A DNA stretch of 64,000 nt from Proteus columbae (GCF_009914335.1 NZ_CP043925.1:3844001-3908000), one strand, 5' to 3'; positions 46,812 through 57,102 are shown, numbered from the stretch's first letter. Notes: a model not told the origin generated them from the letters alone. Translations and numbers: made by a program.

Positions 46812-48317
46812 ATGAATCGAATCTCACGATTAACGGCTGATATTACCCGTGCCGATTTTGCCTTAACGCACCAACAGCAATTACTTCAATTGCTAACTCA
46901 ACACTTTCCGACTAAGTATCGTTCTCTATTTGCGACGCCAGAGAAAAAGTCGGATGACGTGATTGAGTGGTATTCGCCTGTTTCTGGTAATCCTGTCGCC
47001 TTAACGTCGCTACAAGGGCAAGAACAGCAAGAAATAAGACGTATTTTAGATGAACGCCTTAACGATATTAAAACGCAAGCGGCGCTATTAGCATCGCAAA
47101 ATAGAATTACGGATGAAGAGCGCCATCTTTTAGATACAGCATCGACGCTACCTGATAGCGAAAGTGTCTATATTATTAATGGGCAACCCGTTATTACATG
47201 GTGGCCACGCACAACACCATTGCCGCCACCTATTGCACAAGTCACCGCAGGCGCAAGTGCGGCGGCTGCGGGTGCCGCGCTTGCTGATGTACCCGCCAAA
47301 ACACGCAATCGCTGGCTACGTTGGCTATTACTCTTCTTATTCTTGCTATTTTTAATTTTATTGGCGTCTTGGTTAAAAGGCTGTTTTGATCCGAAAGCGG
47401 TTCCTCCTGTGGTTGAAGAGAAACCTGCCGCTGTCATACCGCCAAAACCAGAGCCTGTTCCTGAGCCAGAGCCAATCCCTGAACCCGTTCCAGAACCTAT
47501 ACCAGAGCCTATTCCTGAGCCTGTACCAGAACCAGCACCAGTGCCCAAGCCTGTGCCAGTGAAAAAACTCACTCCATTAGAAGCTTGTGTACAAGATGAA
47601 TTGAAAAAAGCGGGTGTGACCGAGAAAGCCGCAAATACAACCTGTGAAAATCGCTTAGCCAGTAAAATTAAACAAATGTGCCCCGCAGATCGCCCAGCGG
47701 AACTTGCACCTCAAGTGATCCTTATCTTTGATGCCTCTGGTTCTATGGCGCTGAGCATGAATTTAACGGAGAGTGATTTAGACTATATCGCTTCAACTGG
47801 ACAACTTTTCCCAGGTTATGATGCCGAACCTCGACGGATCACAACCGCAAGAAACGCAGCAATAAAAATCATTAATAACATTCCGTCAGATATGAAAATT
47901 ACCACCGTTGTGGCATCTGACTGTGGTGTTGTGAAATCAAGCCCTGCTTATGGTGGTAATGAGAGATCAAAATTACTCAGTTACATTAAACGTATTGAGC
48001 CCGATAGTGGCACACCATTAGCCGAGTCTATCAAACGTGCAGGTAATTTAATTAAAGGCAATAATCGTGACACCATTATTGTGTTGTTATCAGACGGTTT
48101 AGAGTCTTGCGATCAAGACCCTTGTGCCGCAGCCAGAACCTTAAAACGCGCTCACCCTCGCGCCGTCATTAATGTGGTGGATATTTTAGGTACTGGTGCA
48201 GGTAACTGTGTGGCAAATGCCACTGGCGGTAAAGTCTTCACGGCGCGTAATGCGAATGAAGTCAGTTTAATGACTCGAAAAGCGATTGAAGATTATATTC
48301 CAAAGAACTGTAAATAA
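46812..48317 (+). CDS. Membrane-anchored vWA protein with SrfA-like N-terminal domain
   Basis: 501 residues. A cytoplasmic domain (about 1-135) shares WYSPVSG (53-59) and GQPVIT (124-129) with SrfA downstream. A single membrane helix follows (about 168-188, preceded by RNRWLR, so N-in), then KGCF, then a PEP-repeat stretch (211-250) of the TonB/spacer type. The periplasmic vWA domain (about 300-495) has an intact MIDAS DASGS (307-311) and LLSDGLESC. Several cysteines in the periplasmic part may form disulfides. It is separated from srfA by a terminator and 560 bases, so it is a separate unit, but its domain sharing ties it to the srf locus. Confidence 0.82.
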   Translation: MNRISRLTADITRADFALTHQQQLLQLLTQHFPTKYRSLFATPEKKSDDVIEWYSPVSGNPVALTSLQGQEQQEIRRILDERLNDIKTQAALLASQNRITDEERHLLDTASTLPDSESVYIINGQPVITWWPRTTPLPPPIAQVTAGASAAAAGAALADVPAKTRNRWLRWLLLFLFLLFLILLASWLKGCFDPKAVPPVVEEKPAAVIPPKPEPVPEPEPIPEPVPEPIPEPIPEPVPEPAPVPKPVPVKKLTPLEACVQDELKKAGVTEKAANTTCENRLASKIKQMCPADRPAELAPQVILIFDASGSMALSMNLTESDLDYIASTGQLFPGYDAEPRRITTARNAAIKIINNIPSDMKITTVVASDCGVVKSSPAYGGNERSKLLSYIKRIEPDSGTPLAESIKRAGNLIKGNNRDTIIVLLSDGLESCDQDPCAAARTLKRAHPRAVINVVDILGTGAGNCVANATGGKVFTARNANEVSLMTRKAIEDYIPKNCK

Positions 48318-48345
48318 TGATTGATTACTGTTTCTAATATTTAAC

Positions 48346-48381
48346 TCACCCTCTTTGGTTTCACATTGAGGGTGAATTTTT
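48346..48381 (+). terminator. Terminator after the vWA gene
   Basis: Stem TCACCCTC (48346-48353) with GAGGGTGA (48368-48375), followed by ATTTTTT. Confidence 0.8.
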
Positions 48382-48511
48382 TCACGTATTACGTGTATTT
48401 TATTATTATATTGAAGTTCACAAGCTCTATATCTTATCTATTTAAGAGCATTCCTTAATTAGGTATTTTTTTCCTTTTTTTATTTCCTCATTATTCAGAA
48501 TAAACCTATTT

Positions 48512-48527
48512 TGTGATTATTATCACA
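48512..48527 (+). promoter_or_regulatory. Perfect CRP site upstream of srfA
   Basis: TGTGATTATTATCACA matches all 10 positions of TGTGA-N6-TCACA. It lies about 385 bp before the srfA start, so a long leader or a more distant promoter must be involved. It predicts cAMP-CRP control of the srf operon. Confidence 0.7.
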
Positions 48528-48898
48528 ACAGTTAGATGATCATTAATAGTTTATTCTTTTATATTTTGTCTTTTTTTTCTTCTATTTCATTATTTTTTAA
48601 TGTAAAACTCAATATCTCGGTGATTTAATCCATATATTTAAGAAAATATAGCGCAACCTGTAACATCATTATTTAATTATCATAATCGTTATCTTAATAT
48701 TCCCTCTTTCACTCAAGAAAAATAAAAAAGCCTTTAATAATAATCAGTTAATTAACCCTAAATAATCCGCTAGATAGACACCCAATTTCTGATAATATAA
48801 AATGTATATCAATTTTATATCTTTATTTTTAGCCTTAAAGCCTATTTACGGATAAGCCAACTTACCCATAGATAATCTTGCCTAGCGGAATGATCGTC

Positions 48899-50374
48899 GT
48901 GAATAAAGCATTCTTACGAAGTGGTAAATTAGAAAATTACCTCCCTATGGGAGAAAATGGACAGGCTGTTTATATCTCGGCACTGCAGCTACGTGAAACT
49001 CTACGTTTAAGAGGAAAGGCACATATTTCTCAATGTCTTGCTATTCCTCAGCCAAATGAAACAGGCGAGCGTATTGACTGGTATTCACCGATTGACGGCT
49101 CTGTTATTCCTTGGTCTGCGGCTTCAGAAGAAGAGCGCACTGCCGCTTATGCTCTACTGAAAAAGAATCAAGATGATTTAATCGCCTTTAGTGAACAAGA
49201 GCAGCAAAGAGCTGGAAATAAAGAAAGCCAGCTTTTTGGCGCCCTGCTCAGTAAAACTATCCAATTTCCTGACGAAAACCATATTTTTATTGTTGATGGA
49301 CAACCGATTATTACCTTTTGGGGGTTTGTCAGCGCCAATCAGCAACTTAGAGTTGACCCTGTTGCTTGCTTAAAGCCAGCGGTTGCGCCAATCGCACCAA
49401 CATCAACAGCGGTTCCACCAGCACAAGAAAATGTTATCATTACTGACACTAAGCGTCCTTGGTGGCGTTTCTTATGGTGGCTGTTACCTTTATTATTACT
49501 TCTACTCGCTATTTTCTTCTTAAGAGGCTGTTTTTCAACGCCAGCATTACCTACGGTCGATATTAAAACGCCAGATATTGAAGCGCCTAAATTGTCAGAT
49601 CCTACGCTTGAAAAACCGAAAGTCCCCACAGTGGTAACTAACGGTCACAGCGTCGGTGTGCCAACAGGCACTGTTCACACTGGAACATTAGGCACTGTAG
49701 ATGCTAATGGAAATGTGATTAATGGCACTGACGGTAACGGTGCAGTGGTTGATCCTAATACGGGTTTACCTGTGGTTGATCCTCAAATAGACAATAACCA
49801 AGGTGCCTTACCTGAAGGAACATTGCCAGAAGATGCGCAACAACCGAATGTACCACCCGTTGATCCTGCGGCACAAAATGAGCAACCGAAAACAGATAAC
49901 AACCCAAATACAGGGAATGAGAGCAACACGCCTAACCCTCCTGTTGATCCCAATGCTCCACCCGATGTTACACCGCCTACGACAGTTGATAACACAACAC
50001 CTCTGACCATTCCTGCGAATGCATTAGCGAATGGCTCAACCCAATTCCTAAATGGTCAATGGAAAGCAGGGGCGGGAATTCAAGATCAAAAAACAGGTAA
50101 GCCACTGAGCCTAAATTACCAACTCGATAATGGCAAAGGACAAGTCGTAATGACTCGCAGTGATGGCGTGACCTGCAAAGCACCTGTCAACGCAGCCGTT
50201 AATCAAGGCGGATTAAATATTAATAACCAAGGTCAGGCTCTGTGTAGTGATGGCTCAAACTATTTGATGCCAAACATTATTTGCCAGCCAGGAAGCCAAA
50301 ATATTGCTGATTGCCAAGGAAAATATGAGAACAGTCAGCCATTCCCATTATCAATGAAGCGGGAGAATAACTAA
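48899..50374 (+). CDS. srfA: SrfA family protein
   Basis: Membrane-anchored member of the SrfA family, named from Salmonella SsrB-regulated factors; molecular role not established. 491 residues from GTG at 48899 (GCGGA 9 bases upstream); ATG at 48890 is possible. The cytoplasmic domain has WYSPIDG (61-67) and GQPIIT (134-139), shared with the vWA protein upstream. One membrane helix (about 190-208) is preceded by KRPWWR and followed by RGCF. A long Pro/Asn/Asp-rich periplasmic linker (about 215-370) leads to a C-terminal domain with four cysteines (TCKAP, LCSDG, ICQPG, DCQGK). The next gene starts 3 bases after the stop. Confidence 0.82.
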   Translation: MNKAFLRSGKLENYLPMGENGQAVYISALQLRETLRLRGKAHISQCLAIPQPNETGERIDWYSPIDGSVIPWSAASEEERTAAYALLKKNQDDLIAFSEQEQQRAGNKESQLFGALLSKTIQFPDENHIFIVDGQPIITFWGFVSANQQLRVDPVACLKPAVAPIAPTSTAVPPAQENVIITDTKRPWWRFLWWLLPLLLLLLAIFFLRGCFSTPALPTVDIKTPDIEAPKLSDPTLEKPKVPTVVTNGHSVGVPTGTVHTGTLGTVDANGNVINGTDGNGAVVDPNTGLPVVDPQIDNNQGALPEGTLPEDAQQPNVPPVDPAAQNEQPKTDNNPNTGNESNTPNPPVDPNAPPDVTPPTTVDNTTPLTIPANALANGSTQFLNGQWKAGAGIQDQKTGKPLSLNYQLDNGKGQVVMTRSDGVTCKAPVNAAVNQGGLNINNQGQALCSDGSNYLMPNIICQPGSQNIADCQGKYENSQPFPLSMKRENN

Positions 50375-50377
50375 TTC

Positions 50378-53362
50378 ATGTTAGCGCCACTGACCGATTA
50401 TAAAGATAAAATTACCCTTATCCGAGACAGTAATATTCAGTTTCTGGATTTCGGTTTTAAGCTACCACAGCGCAAAGAGTACGGTGAGTTTGTTAAAAAA
50501 GGCGAAAACGGCCCGTTAATGCGACTCATCTATAATGAACGAGATGATAACTATCTTTATCCTGCACCTAAAAATCAGCCTCAAACACCGAGAGAAGCTG
50601 AATTTAGTTTCTCCCTTGATGAGTCATTAACGCTATTAAATGACACATGGTTGCCAGTGCCATTTTTCCGTTTTAATCCGCCACGCGCATTCTCTCAAGG
50701 CCCTGATAACTGGGTAAGAATGATGTTCCATCAACTGCCAGAGCCCGATGAAGATGGACATACACACCGTGTTGTTGTGGCATTTGATACCCGTATTGAG
50801 CCTAATCGCGCCAATACCGCTTATCTTGCACCAAACGAAGAAGATGTCCGCTCTGGTGTTGCTTTTGCTCTGGCCTATTTAGGCTATGAAGTTGAGAACT
50901 TCCTTGAAACACCATGGATTGATGGTTGGTTAAAGGAAGTCTTTAGCGAAAGAGCGCTGGCTGTAACCAAAATGTACCATGATGAACTCGAAGAGGCGCT
51001 CAAAGAGTTTCAACATCAGGCTCATTATCTCAATTTACTCAATATATTAGGTGAGAAACTCCGCTTACCTGAAATCAAAATTAACGAAACCAAACCGCAA
51101 GAGCCCGCAATTGAAGTTGATCTTATTCTTGATGTAGGTAACTCACGTACTTGTGGGATATTAATTGAAGATCATATCAATGATAACAAAGGGTTGACGC
51201 AACTCTATGAAATGACACTGCGTGATTTAAGCCACCCTTATCAAATCTATAATGAGCCCTTTGAAAGCCGTGTTGAGTTTGCGCAAGCTGAATTTGGTAA
51301 ACAAGATTTTTCAGTTAATAGTGGTCGTAATAATGCCTTTATGTGGCCCACCATTGGTCGCGTTGGCCCAGAAGCCAATCGCATGGCAGCGCAACGCTTA
51401 GGTACTGAAGGTTCAACAGGTATTTCAAGCCCTAAACGCTATTTATGGGATGATTCGCCTTATTCGCCGGGTTGGCGCTTTAGTCGCTCTTTTGGTCAAA
51501 CAGACAGAGAGCCACTGGCGACTGCTGTGCCGATGACTTATCTTCTAAACGATCACGGTGAACCGTTATTCCGTTTAGAGCCTGATGATCGCATGCCAGT
51601 ATTTACGCCAAACTATACTCGCAGTTCATTAATGACCATGATGTTAACCGAAGTGTTGGCGCAGGCATTAACACAAATGAACAGCCCAGCTCAACGCCTT
51701 AAAATGAGTCACGCAAGTGCGCCTCGTCAATTGCGCAATATCATTTTGACTATTCCACCTGCGATGCCAAAACCAGAGCGCGCTATTTTTGAGACGTGCA
51801 TGGAAAACGCATTAGGGCTAATTTGGAAAGCCATGAATTGGGACCCGACTGACGAAAAACTGCGTTTTGACGGTAAAGACGAACAATGTCGTATACCGAT
51901 GCCAAACATCCATGTGAAATGGGATGAAGCCACTTGTGGTCAGTTAGTTTATCTCTACAACGAAACACAAATTAAATTTGGTGAGCGTACTGAAGCCTTT
52001 TTTGCCAGCCAAGTGCGTGAAGATAACCGCGCATTAACGGGTGATAGTACATTAAAGATTGCTTCAATTGATATTGGTGGCGGAACAACCGATCTCGTTA
52101 TCACACGCTATAAATTGGATACGGGTACAGGTAGCAACGTCAAAATTATTCCAACACAGTTATTCCGTGAAGGATTCAAAATTGCAGGTGATGATATTTT
52201 ATTAGATATCATCCAAATTTGTGTGTTGCCTGCATTACGCACAGCATTAACGGATGCGGGTATTTCTGATGCTGATGCTCTGATGTCTTCTCTTTTTGGC
52301 AGTGAAGGTTTAGATGCAGGGCAACAAGTGTTACGCCAACAGCTTACCCTACAAATCTTTAATCCGATTGGGTTAAAGATTTTAAGCCAATACGAAAACT
52401 ACGATCCCTTAGTTCCTCATGAAGGCATTAACAGTACTTTTGGTGAATTACTTAACGTTCTACCGACAGAACATGTACGTCGTTATATTGATGACGCAAC
52501 CAATAAAGAGCTCGGTGGTGGAGAAAGTTTCTCCATTTTAAATGTGCCTGTACAAATTAACTTTGCGCAATTGCACGCTGAATTTATTTCAGGTGAACGT
52601 ATTAATATCACACGTAGTTTAAAAGCACTGTGTGAAGTACTTTATTACTACTCCTGTGATGTTTTACTGCTGACAGGTCGCCCTTCTCGTTTACCGGGAA
52701 TTCAAGCGCTATTAAAAGTATTACAGCCTGTACCGCCTTCTCGTATTCTGCCATTACACGGCTACAAAACAGGGGGTTGGTATCCATTCAACAAAAAAGG
52801 CCGTATTGACGATCCAAAATCAACAGCGGCAGTCGGTGCAATGTTGTGTTTAATGGCTGAAAATGCACGTTTACTCAACTTCTACTTCTCGACAGGTAAC
52901 TTTAAAACTTACTCAACAGTACGTTATTTAGGGATGTTGGATAACAACAACACTATTTCCGATAATGACGTTTACTATCGTGATATTCAGGATAAATTTG
53001 AGCCTGATCCTGATACCTATTTTGAAGTCAGAGGCGGAATACGCTTAGGTTTCCGTCAATTGGATAATGCCCGTTGGCCTGCGTCTCCACTTTATACCTT
53101 ACGCATTAAAAATCCGAAATTGGCACAGCAACTTAGCCAAGAAGACAGCGTATTGCATATCAAGTTGGGAGAAGAAAGAGGTGCCTCCGGCCATAATGAT
53201 GACAATAAATCTGAAAAATTACGTATTGAAGAGATGGAGCTTATTAATGGCAAAGGTGGCGTTAATAAGAACGGTTTAAGCTTCAAACTCAATACGTTAG
53301 CAGATAGTGGTATTGGTGAAACATCCTATTGGCTGGATAGCGGGAGTGTATTAGGTAAATGA
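50378..53362 (+). CDS. srfB: SrfB family protein, actin/Hsp70-fold ATPase
   Basis: 994 residues, the SrfB ('virulence factor SrfB') length. No signal peptide and no membrane helix, so cytoplasmic. Actin-fold ATPase motifs are in order: phosphate-1 LILDVGNSRTCGIL (about 247-260), phosphate-2 IDIGGGTTDLVIT (about 563-575) and adenosine-type LLTGRPSRLPGIQALL (about 765-780). This supports an ATP-dependent switch or polymer role, which is inference from the fold. The stop overlaps the srfC start (ATGA), so SrfB and SrfC are made in a fixed ratio. Confidence 0.88.
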   Translation: MLAPLTDYKDKITLIRDSNIQFLDFGFKLPQRKEYGEFVKKGENGPLMRLIYNERDDNYLYPAPKNQPQTPREAEFSFSLDESLTLLNDTWLPVPFFRFNPPRAFSQGPDNWVRMMFHQLPEPDEDGHTHRVVVAFDTRIEPNRANTAYLAPNEEDVRSGVAFALAYLGYEVENFLETPWIDGWLKEVFSERALAVTKMYHDELEEALKEFQHQAHYLNLLNILGEKLRLPEIKINETKPQEPAIEVDLILDVGNSRTCGILIEDHINDNKGLTQLYEMTLRDLSHPYQIYNEPFESRVEFAQAEFGKQDFSVNSGRNNAFMWPTIGRVGPEANRMAAQRLGTEGSTGISSPKRYLWDDSPYSPGWRFSRSFGQTDREPLATAVPMTYLLNDHGEPLFRLEPDDRMPVFTPNYTRSSLMTMMLTEVLAQALTQMNSPAQRLKMSHASAPRQLRNIILTIPPAMPKPERAIFETCMENALGLIWKAMNWDPTDEKLRFDGKDEQCRIPMPNIHVKWDEATCGQLVYLYNETQIKFGERTEAFFASQVREDNRALTGDSTLKIASIDIGGGTTDLVITRYKLDTGTGSNVKIIPTQLFREGFKIAGDDILLDIIQICVLPALRTALTDAGISDADALMSSLFGSEGLDAGQQVLRQQLTLQIFNPIGLKILSQYENYDPLVPHEGINSTFGELLNVLPTEHVRRYIDDATNKELGGGESFSILNVPVQINFAQLHAEFISGERINITRSLKALCEVLYYYSCDVLLLTGRPSRLPGIQALLKVLQPVPPSRILPLHGYKTGGWYPFNKKGRIDDPKSTAAVGAMLCLMAENARLLNFYFSTGNFKTYSTVRYLGMLDNNNTISDNDVYYRDIQDKFEPDPDTYFEVRGGIRLGFRQLDNARWPASPLYTLRIKNPKLAQQLSQEDSVLHIKLGEERGASGHNDDNKSEKLRIEEMELINGKGGVNKNGLSFKLNTLADSGIGETSYWLDSGSVLGK

Positions 53363-56073
53363 ATATGATGGATGAAAAACAGTTAACAGCCAAATGGGAT
53401 GCCATTTATCAAGGCGCAGGTAAAGCCATTGATTGGGTAACGGCCGTAAGAGGTAATGCACCTCGTTTAAATACCGAAGCCGATAGCCTTATCTATCGTC
53501 TGCGCCGTAGCCGTAATATGGCGAAAAATCTCAGTTTAGCGACACAACGACCAATGTCTGTGGGCTTTTTTGGTCTGTCTCAGGCAGGAAAATCGTACCT
53601 GATTTCAGCACTTGCCGCAGGACAAGAAGGCCGATTAAGAACGAGCATGTCAGGTAAAACCCTTGATTTTATCGACCACATCAACCCACCAGGTGGCGGT
53701 AAAGAAGCCACAGGCTTAGTGACTCGCTTTAGTCGCAATGCTACAAAAGGTACTCAAGAGTTTCCTGTCGAGCTACATCTTTTCAGCGAAATTGAGATTG
53801 TTAAAATTCTCGCCAATGCTTATCTGTATGACTTTAATCAGGAAAAAATTGAATTTGAATTAGATGATGAGAAAATTTCTCGTTTAATCAAATCATTAAG
53901 CACACAATGCAGTGCGACACCTGTTGCTGGTATTACTCATGATGATGTTGTTTCATTATGGGATTATCTGCAACGCCATGCGGAAAAAAGCCAGAAAAAA
54001 CTGGCGACAACCTATTGGCCTAAAGCGATCGAATTAGCGCCTTATCTCAGCATTGCGCAACGCGCTAAACTCTTTTCTGTGTTATGGGGCGATATTGCAG
54101 AGCTGACATCTGCTTATCAACGTTTTAGCACCACACTTGCTTCTTTAGGTAATGCATCTCTTGTTTTGGCTCCGCTCTCTTCTTTAGTCAAAGAGCAAGA
54201 TGGCGTATTAGTACAAGCAGACAGTATTATGAATGTGGATATGTTAGAGCGTCTCAATACTGCCAATGATAGCCAGATCAGTATTTGTCCTGTTCATGGT
54301 GATCGTATTGATGCCCCTGTCACATTGTCATTAGCCGAATTAACTGCACTGACGGTTGAATTAGTCGTCCCATTATTAGATGCACCGAGTAAGGCTCTAT
54401 TTGAACACGTTGAACTACTCGATTTTCCAGGCTATCGCGGTCGCTTAGGTGTTGAAACCATGGCGGATGTACGTCGTCAGGTTAACGATGACAGCGCTAA
54501 CCCACTCGCTCAGCTTATCTTACGGGGCAAAGTTGCCTATCTGTTTGAACGTTATACCGATAACCAAGAGATGAATGTGCTGGTGGTATGTACCGCATCA
54601 AACAAGCAATCAGACGTAAAAGAAGTCGGTGCAGTTCTCACAGAGTGGATCAATAACACGCAAGGTAAAGATGCACAAACCCGCGCTAAACGCCCTTCTG
54701 GTTTAATTTGGGCAATGACCATGTTTGATATGCGTATTACCAACTCTTTAACCCTGAATGAAGCGTTATTACGCCAATCATGGGGTAAAGGTGGCATGAT
54801 CAAAATGGCCATGTTAGAGCGCTTTGGTCAATATGAATGGATGTCATCAGATTGGATCAATGGTGAAGCCTTCAATAACACCTTCTTAGTGCGTAAACCG
54901 GGTGTACCTACCCCATTTATTCAAATCAGTAATGGCAAAGAGACTGTCTTAAACGAGGACAGTGTTTCACAGTTACATCTGATGAAAAAAACCTTTGCTG
55001 AAGACGAAACTGTCCAACGCTATATTCGTGAGCCAGACCAAGCATGGGATGCTATGTTGTCGCTTAACGATGGCGGCATGCAACGCCTTGCCGACTACCT
55101 TGAAACCGTTGCGTTAAAATCACTGAAACTTGAACGTATTAGTGAGCAATTGCAAGAAATTCAACGTGATTTAATCGGTCATCATCTTGAAAAATGGTAT
55201 CAATCAGGTGGTGAAGAAGAGCTCCAAGTCAAACGCCGTAATGCAGCCACTATTTTACGCTTTATGCAAAGTCGCCCTTATTTGCAAGGTGCTTTACTGG
55301 ATTACCTGCTGCCTTCTCGCAAATCACTCTACGATCTGTATATGCAGGAAAAAGAGGTTATCGATACGCTTTCAGATAACAAAAAAGCGACTCAAGCGCC
55401 AGTTTCTGCCTTTGCAGCTATAGAGCAACCGACTTTTGATCTCTTTAGCGATGCCCCGATTTCTCTAGAGCCTGAAGAAGATGAAGCCCCTAAAGGTCAC
55501 GGCAATGAGGTTACCTATCCTAAAAAAGTGATGGCATTATGGATAAATCATCTGCGTAGCCTGCCTGATAACAGTACCTTGTTAACCTATTTAGGCATTG
55601 ACCAAGAAATTATGGTGTTGCTAGTTGATGAGCTTATCACGGCTATTAATCGCCTAGGTGTTGAACAACGCATGTTGAAAACCCTTGCAGGGACAGAAGC
55701 CATTGCCCGTCGTGATGACTTAGCCGAACAGCAGTCATCCCGTGTTTATAATGTACTGGGTGATTTTATTACTTGGTTTAATTTCAAAGATAACGGTGTT
55801 GAGAAGCCAGATAGCAAAATCAATGTCGGTCATAAAATCTTTGAAAAACCCGATAACACTAGCGTGCAATGGGGTGATGATGAGCGCTTAGTTCGCTTAC
55901 CTACCAACCCTGTTAACTACACCCTTTTATTTGTAATTGATTGGCTTATCGCTTTATCAGCGATTATTACTGAGAATGCGGGGCATTCTGCGGGAAGAGA
56001 GATCAGTGCTGAACAAAACGCACTATTAGGCCAAATAATTCAAACTATGAAATCATCCGTCGTGGAGTCATAA
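53359..56073 (+). CDS. srfC: SrfC family protein, dynamin-like GTPase
   Basis: 904 residues, the SrfC ('putative virulence factor') family. GTPase motifs: G1 GLSQAGKS at 72-79, a G2-type Thr in GGGKEATGLVTRF (about 112-124), and G3 DFPG at about 355-358 (LLDFPGYRGR). The G1-to-G3 gap is very long, so a large insertion splits the GTPase core; the region after it is helical. No membrane helix is seen. Start ATG at 53359 overlaps the srfB stop; ATGs at 53365 and 53368 are alternatives. In this operon it sits directly before the membrane protein gene. Confidence 0.86.
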   Translation: MNMMDEKQLTAKWDAIYQGAGKAIDWVTAVRGNAPRLNTEADSLIYRLRRSRNMAKNLSLATQRPMSVGFFGLSQAGKSYLISALAAGQEGRLRTSMSGKTLDFIDHINPPGGGKEATGLVTRFSRNATKGTQEFPVELHLFSEIEIVKILANAYLYDFNQEKIEFELDDEKISRLIKSLSTQCSATPVAGITHDDVVSLWDYLQRHAEKSQKKLATTYWPKAIELAPYLSIAQRAKLFSVLWGDIAELTSAYQRFSTTLASLGNASLVLAPLSSLVKEQDGVLVQADSIMNVDMLERLNTANDSQISICPVHGDRIDAPVTLSLAELTALTVELVVPLLDAPSKALFEHVELLDFPGYRGRLGVETMADVRRQVNDDSANPLAQLILRGKVAYLFERYTDNQEMNVLVVCTASNKQSDVKEVGAVLTEWINNTQGKDAQTRAKRPSGLIWAMTMFDMRITNSLTLNEALLRQSWGKGGMIKMAMLERFGQYEWMSSDWINGEAFNNTFLVRKPGVPTPFIQISNGKETVLNEDSVSQLHLMKKTFAEDETVQRYIREPDQAWDAMLSLNDGGMQRLADYLETVALKSLKLERISEQLQEIQRDLIGHHLEKWYQSGGEEELQVKRRNAATILRFMQSRPYLQGALLDYLLPSRKSLYDLYMQEKEVIDTLSDNKKATQAPVSAFAAIEQPTFDLFSDAPISLEPEEDEAPKGHGNEVTYPKKVMALWINHLRSLPDNSTLLTYLGIDQEIMVLLVDELITAINRLGVEQRMLKTLAGTEAIARRDDLAEQQSSRVYNVLGDFITWFNFKDNGVEKPDSKINVGHKIFEKPDNTSVQWGDDERLVRLPTNPVNYTLLFVIDWLIALSAIITENAGHSAGREISAEQNALLGQIIQTMKSSVVES

Positions 56074-56076
56074 TTC

Positions 56077-57093
56077 GTGTTTAATCCAGAATTAAAACCC
56101 GTACAACCTGCTCGTCCCGGCTTTGCGGTATTAAGTATTCGTAATTGGGAAGGTGACGCTTCCCCTGTTTATTTAAGCATTCAGCGTAACCAAGATCGCT
56201 ATTTCTTAAATGATAAAGGGGAATGGGTAGGCAATGCCTTTTTCCACCAGCTTTCACTTGAAGATGCTGATGACGGTTATCAAATCGTTCTTGATAAAAC
56301 GTTGGTTGATCCCCTCGTTAGCAACTTACAAATGGCGTATCAATTTACGTTGAAAGACGATAATGAAACACAAGATATCGGGCGATTACGTATTCGTGAT
56401 GGCGTATTAGCCTCGCAAGCGCAAGGTCAAAGTGAAGCATTAAAATCAACAGCAACATTAGATAATCAGCCTGTTCCACCTGCTCCTATTGTTGAAGAAG
56501 CGCTACAGGAGCCAGAGCCAGAACCTATCAAAATTGGCTCTGAGGAACCAGAGCCAATTATCCCTGAAATCAAAGTAGATGAACCGCCACAGCGCCCAAT
56601 ACCACCCGCGCCGAAAAAATCAAAAATTGGCTTAATTTTAGCCATTATCTTGATTTTAATTTTAGCAGGTGTCTTAACATGGTTCTTCTTACTAAGAGGT
56701 AATCCTGCTGGCGAGCCTGCGCCACAGCCGACACCAGAACCCACAACCCCAAGTGTGTGTAGTGTTGAAAATATGAAATCTGGTACTGCATTAGCCTTTG
56801 TACAAAGCTGCATACAGAGCCAACCAGATAGCAAAACTATCCTTGCAACGATTGAACAAGCAAAACAGAACAATCAATGTGATGTTGCTCAACGTTTATA
56901 TGCTTACAAAGCACAATCAGGTGATGTTGATATCGCACTGAATTACGCTCGTGAATACGATCCAGAAACCGCATCAGCACAAGGTTGCTTTAGTGCAGAC
57001 AAAGAAACGGCCATTTATTGGTACGAAGCGGTTCTAAATCATGACTCACAAAACAGTGACGCAAAAGCGCGTCTTGAAGCTTTGAAAAAATAG
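56077..57093 (+). CDS. Single-pass membrane protein with periplasmic Sel1/TPR-like end
   Basis: Function unknown. 338 residues from a GTG start preceded by TGGAG. A cytoplasmic domain (about 1-115) is followed by a Pro/Glu-rich segment (about 130-178), one membrane helix (185-206, preceded by KKSK, N-in) and a periplasmic part (about 225-338) with Sel1/TPR-like helices (CDVAQRLYAYKAQSGDVDIALNYA, AIYWYEAVL). The same layout, cytoplasmic domain, Pro-rich stretch, helix, periplasmic domain, is seen in SrfA and the first vWA protein. It lies 3 bases after srfC and 9 before the next vWA gene. Confidence 0.78.
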   Translation: MFNPELKPVQPARPGFAVLSIRNWEGDASPVYLSIQRNQDRYFLNDKGEWVGNAFFHQLSLEDADDGYQIVLDKTLVDPLVSNLQMAYQFTLKDDNETQDIGRLRIRDGVLASQAQGQSEALKSTATLDNQPVPPAPIVEEALQEPEPEPIKIGSEEPEPIIPEIKVDEPPQRPIPPAPKKSKIGLILAIILILILAGVLTWFFLLRGNPAGEPAPQPTPEPTTPSVCSVENMKSGTALAFVQSCIQSQPDSKTILATIEQAKQNNQCDVAQRLYAYKAQSGDVDIALNYAREYDPETASAQGCFSADKETAIYWYEAVLNHDSQNSDAKARLEALKK

Positions 57094-57102
57094 GAAAGTC
57101 GC

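Larger units (their letters stand above)
48318..48898 (+). other. Long AT-rich region upstream of srfA with a CRP site
   Basis: About 580 bp without a gene. It holds the terminator of the vWA gene (48346-48381) and a perfect CRP site (48512-48527). The next 370 bp are very AT-rich and may be a long leader or a silenced (H-NS type) control region. I see no ORF with a ribosome site. Confidence 0.6.

Noticed and set aside
47168..47572. Minus-strand Gly/Thr/Ser-rich reading frame
   Set aside because: It is the complement of the Pro-Glu repeat in the vWA protein; repeat composition keeps the opposite frame open. No ribosome site or family similarity.
49783..50010. Minus-strand Gly/Ser-rich reading frame inside srfA
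   Set aside because: Shadow of the Pro/Asn-rich linker of SrfA, with no independent support.
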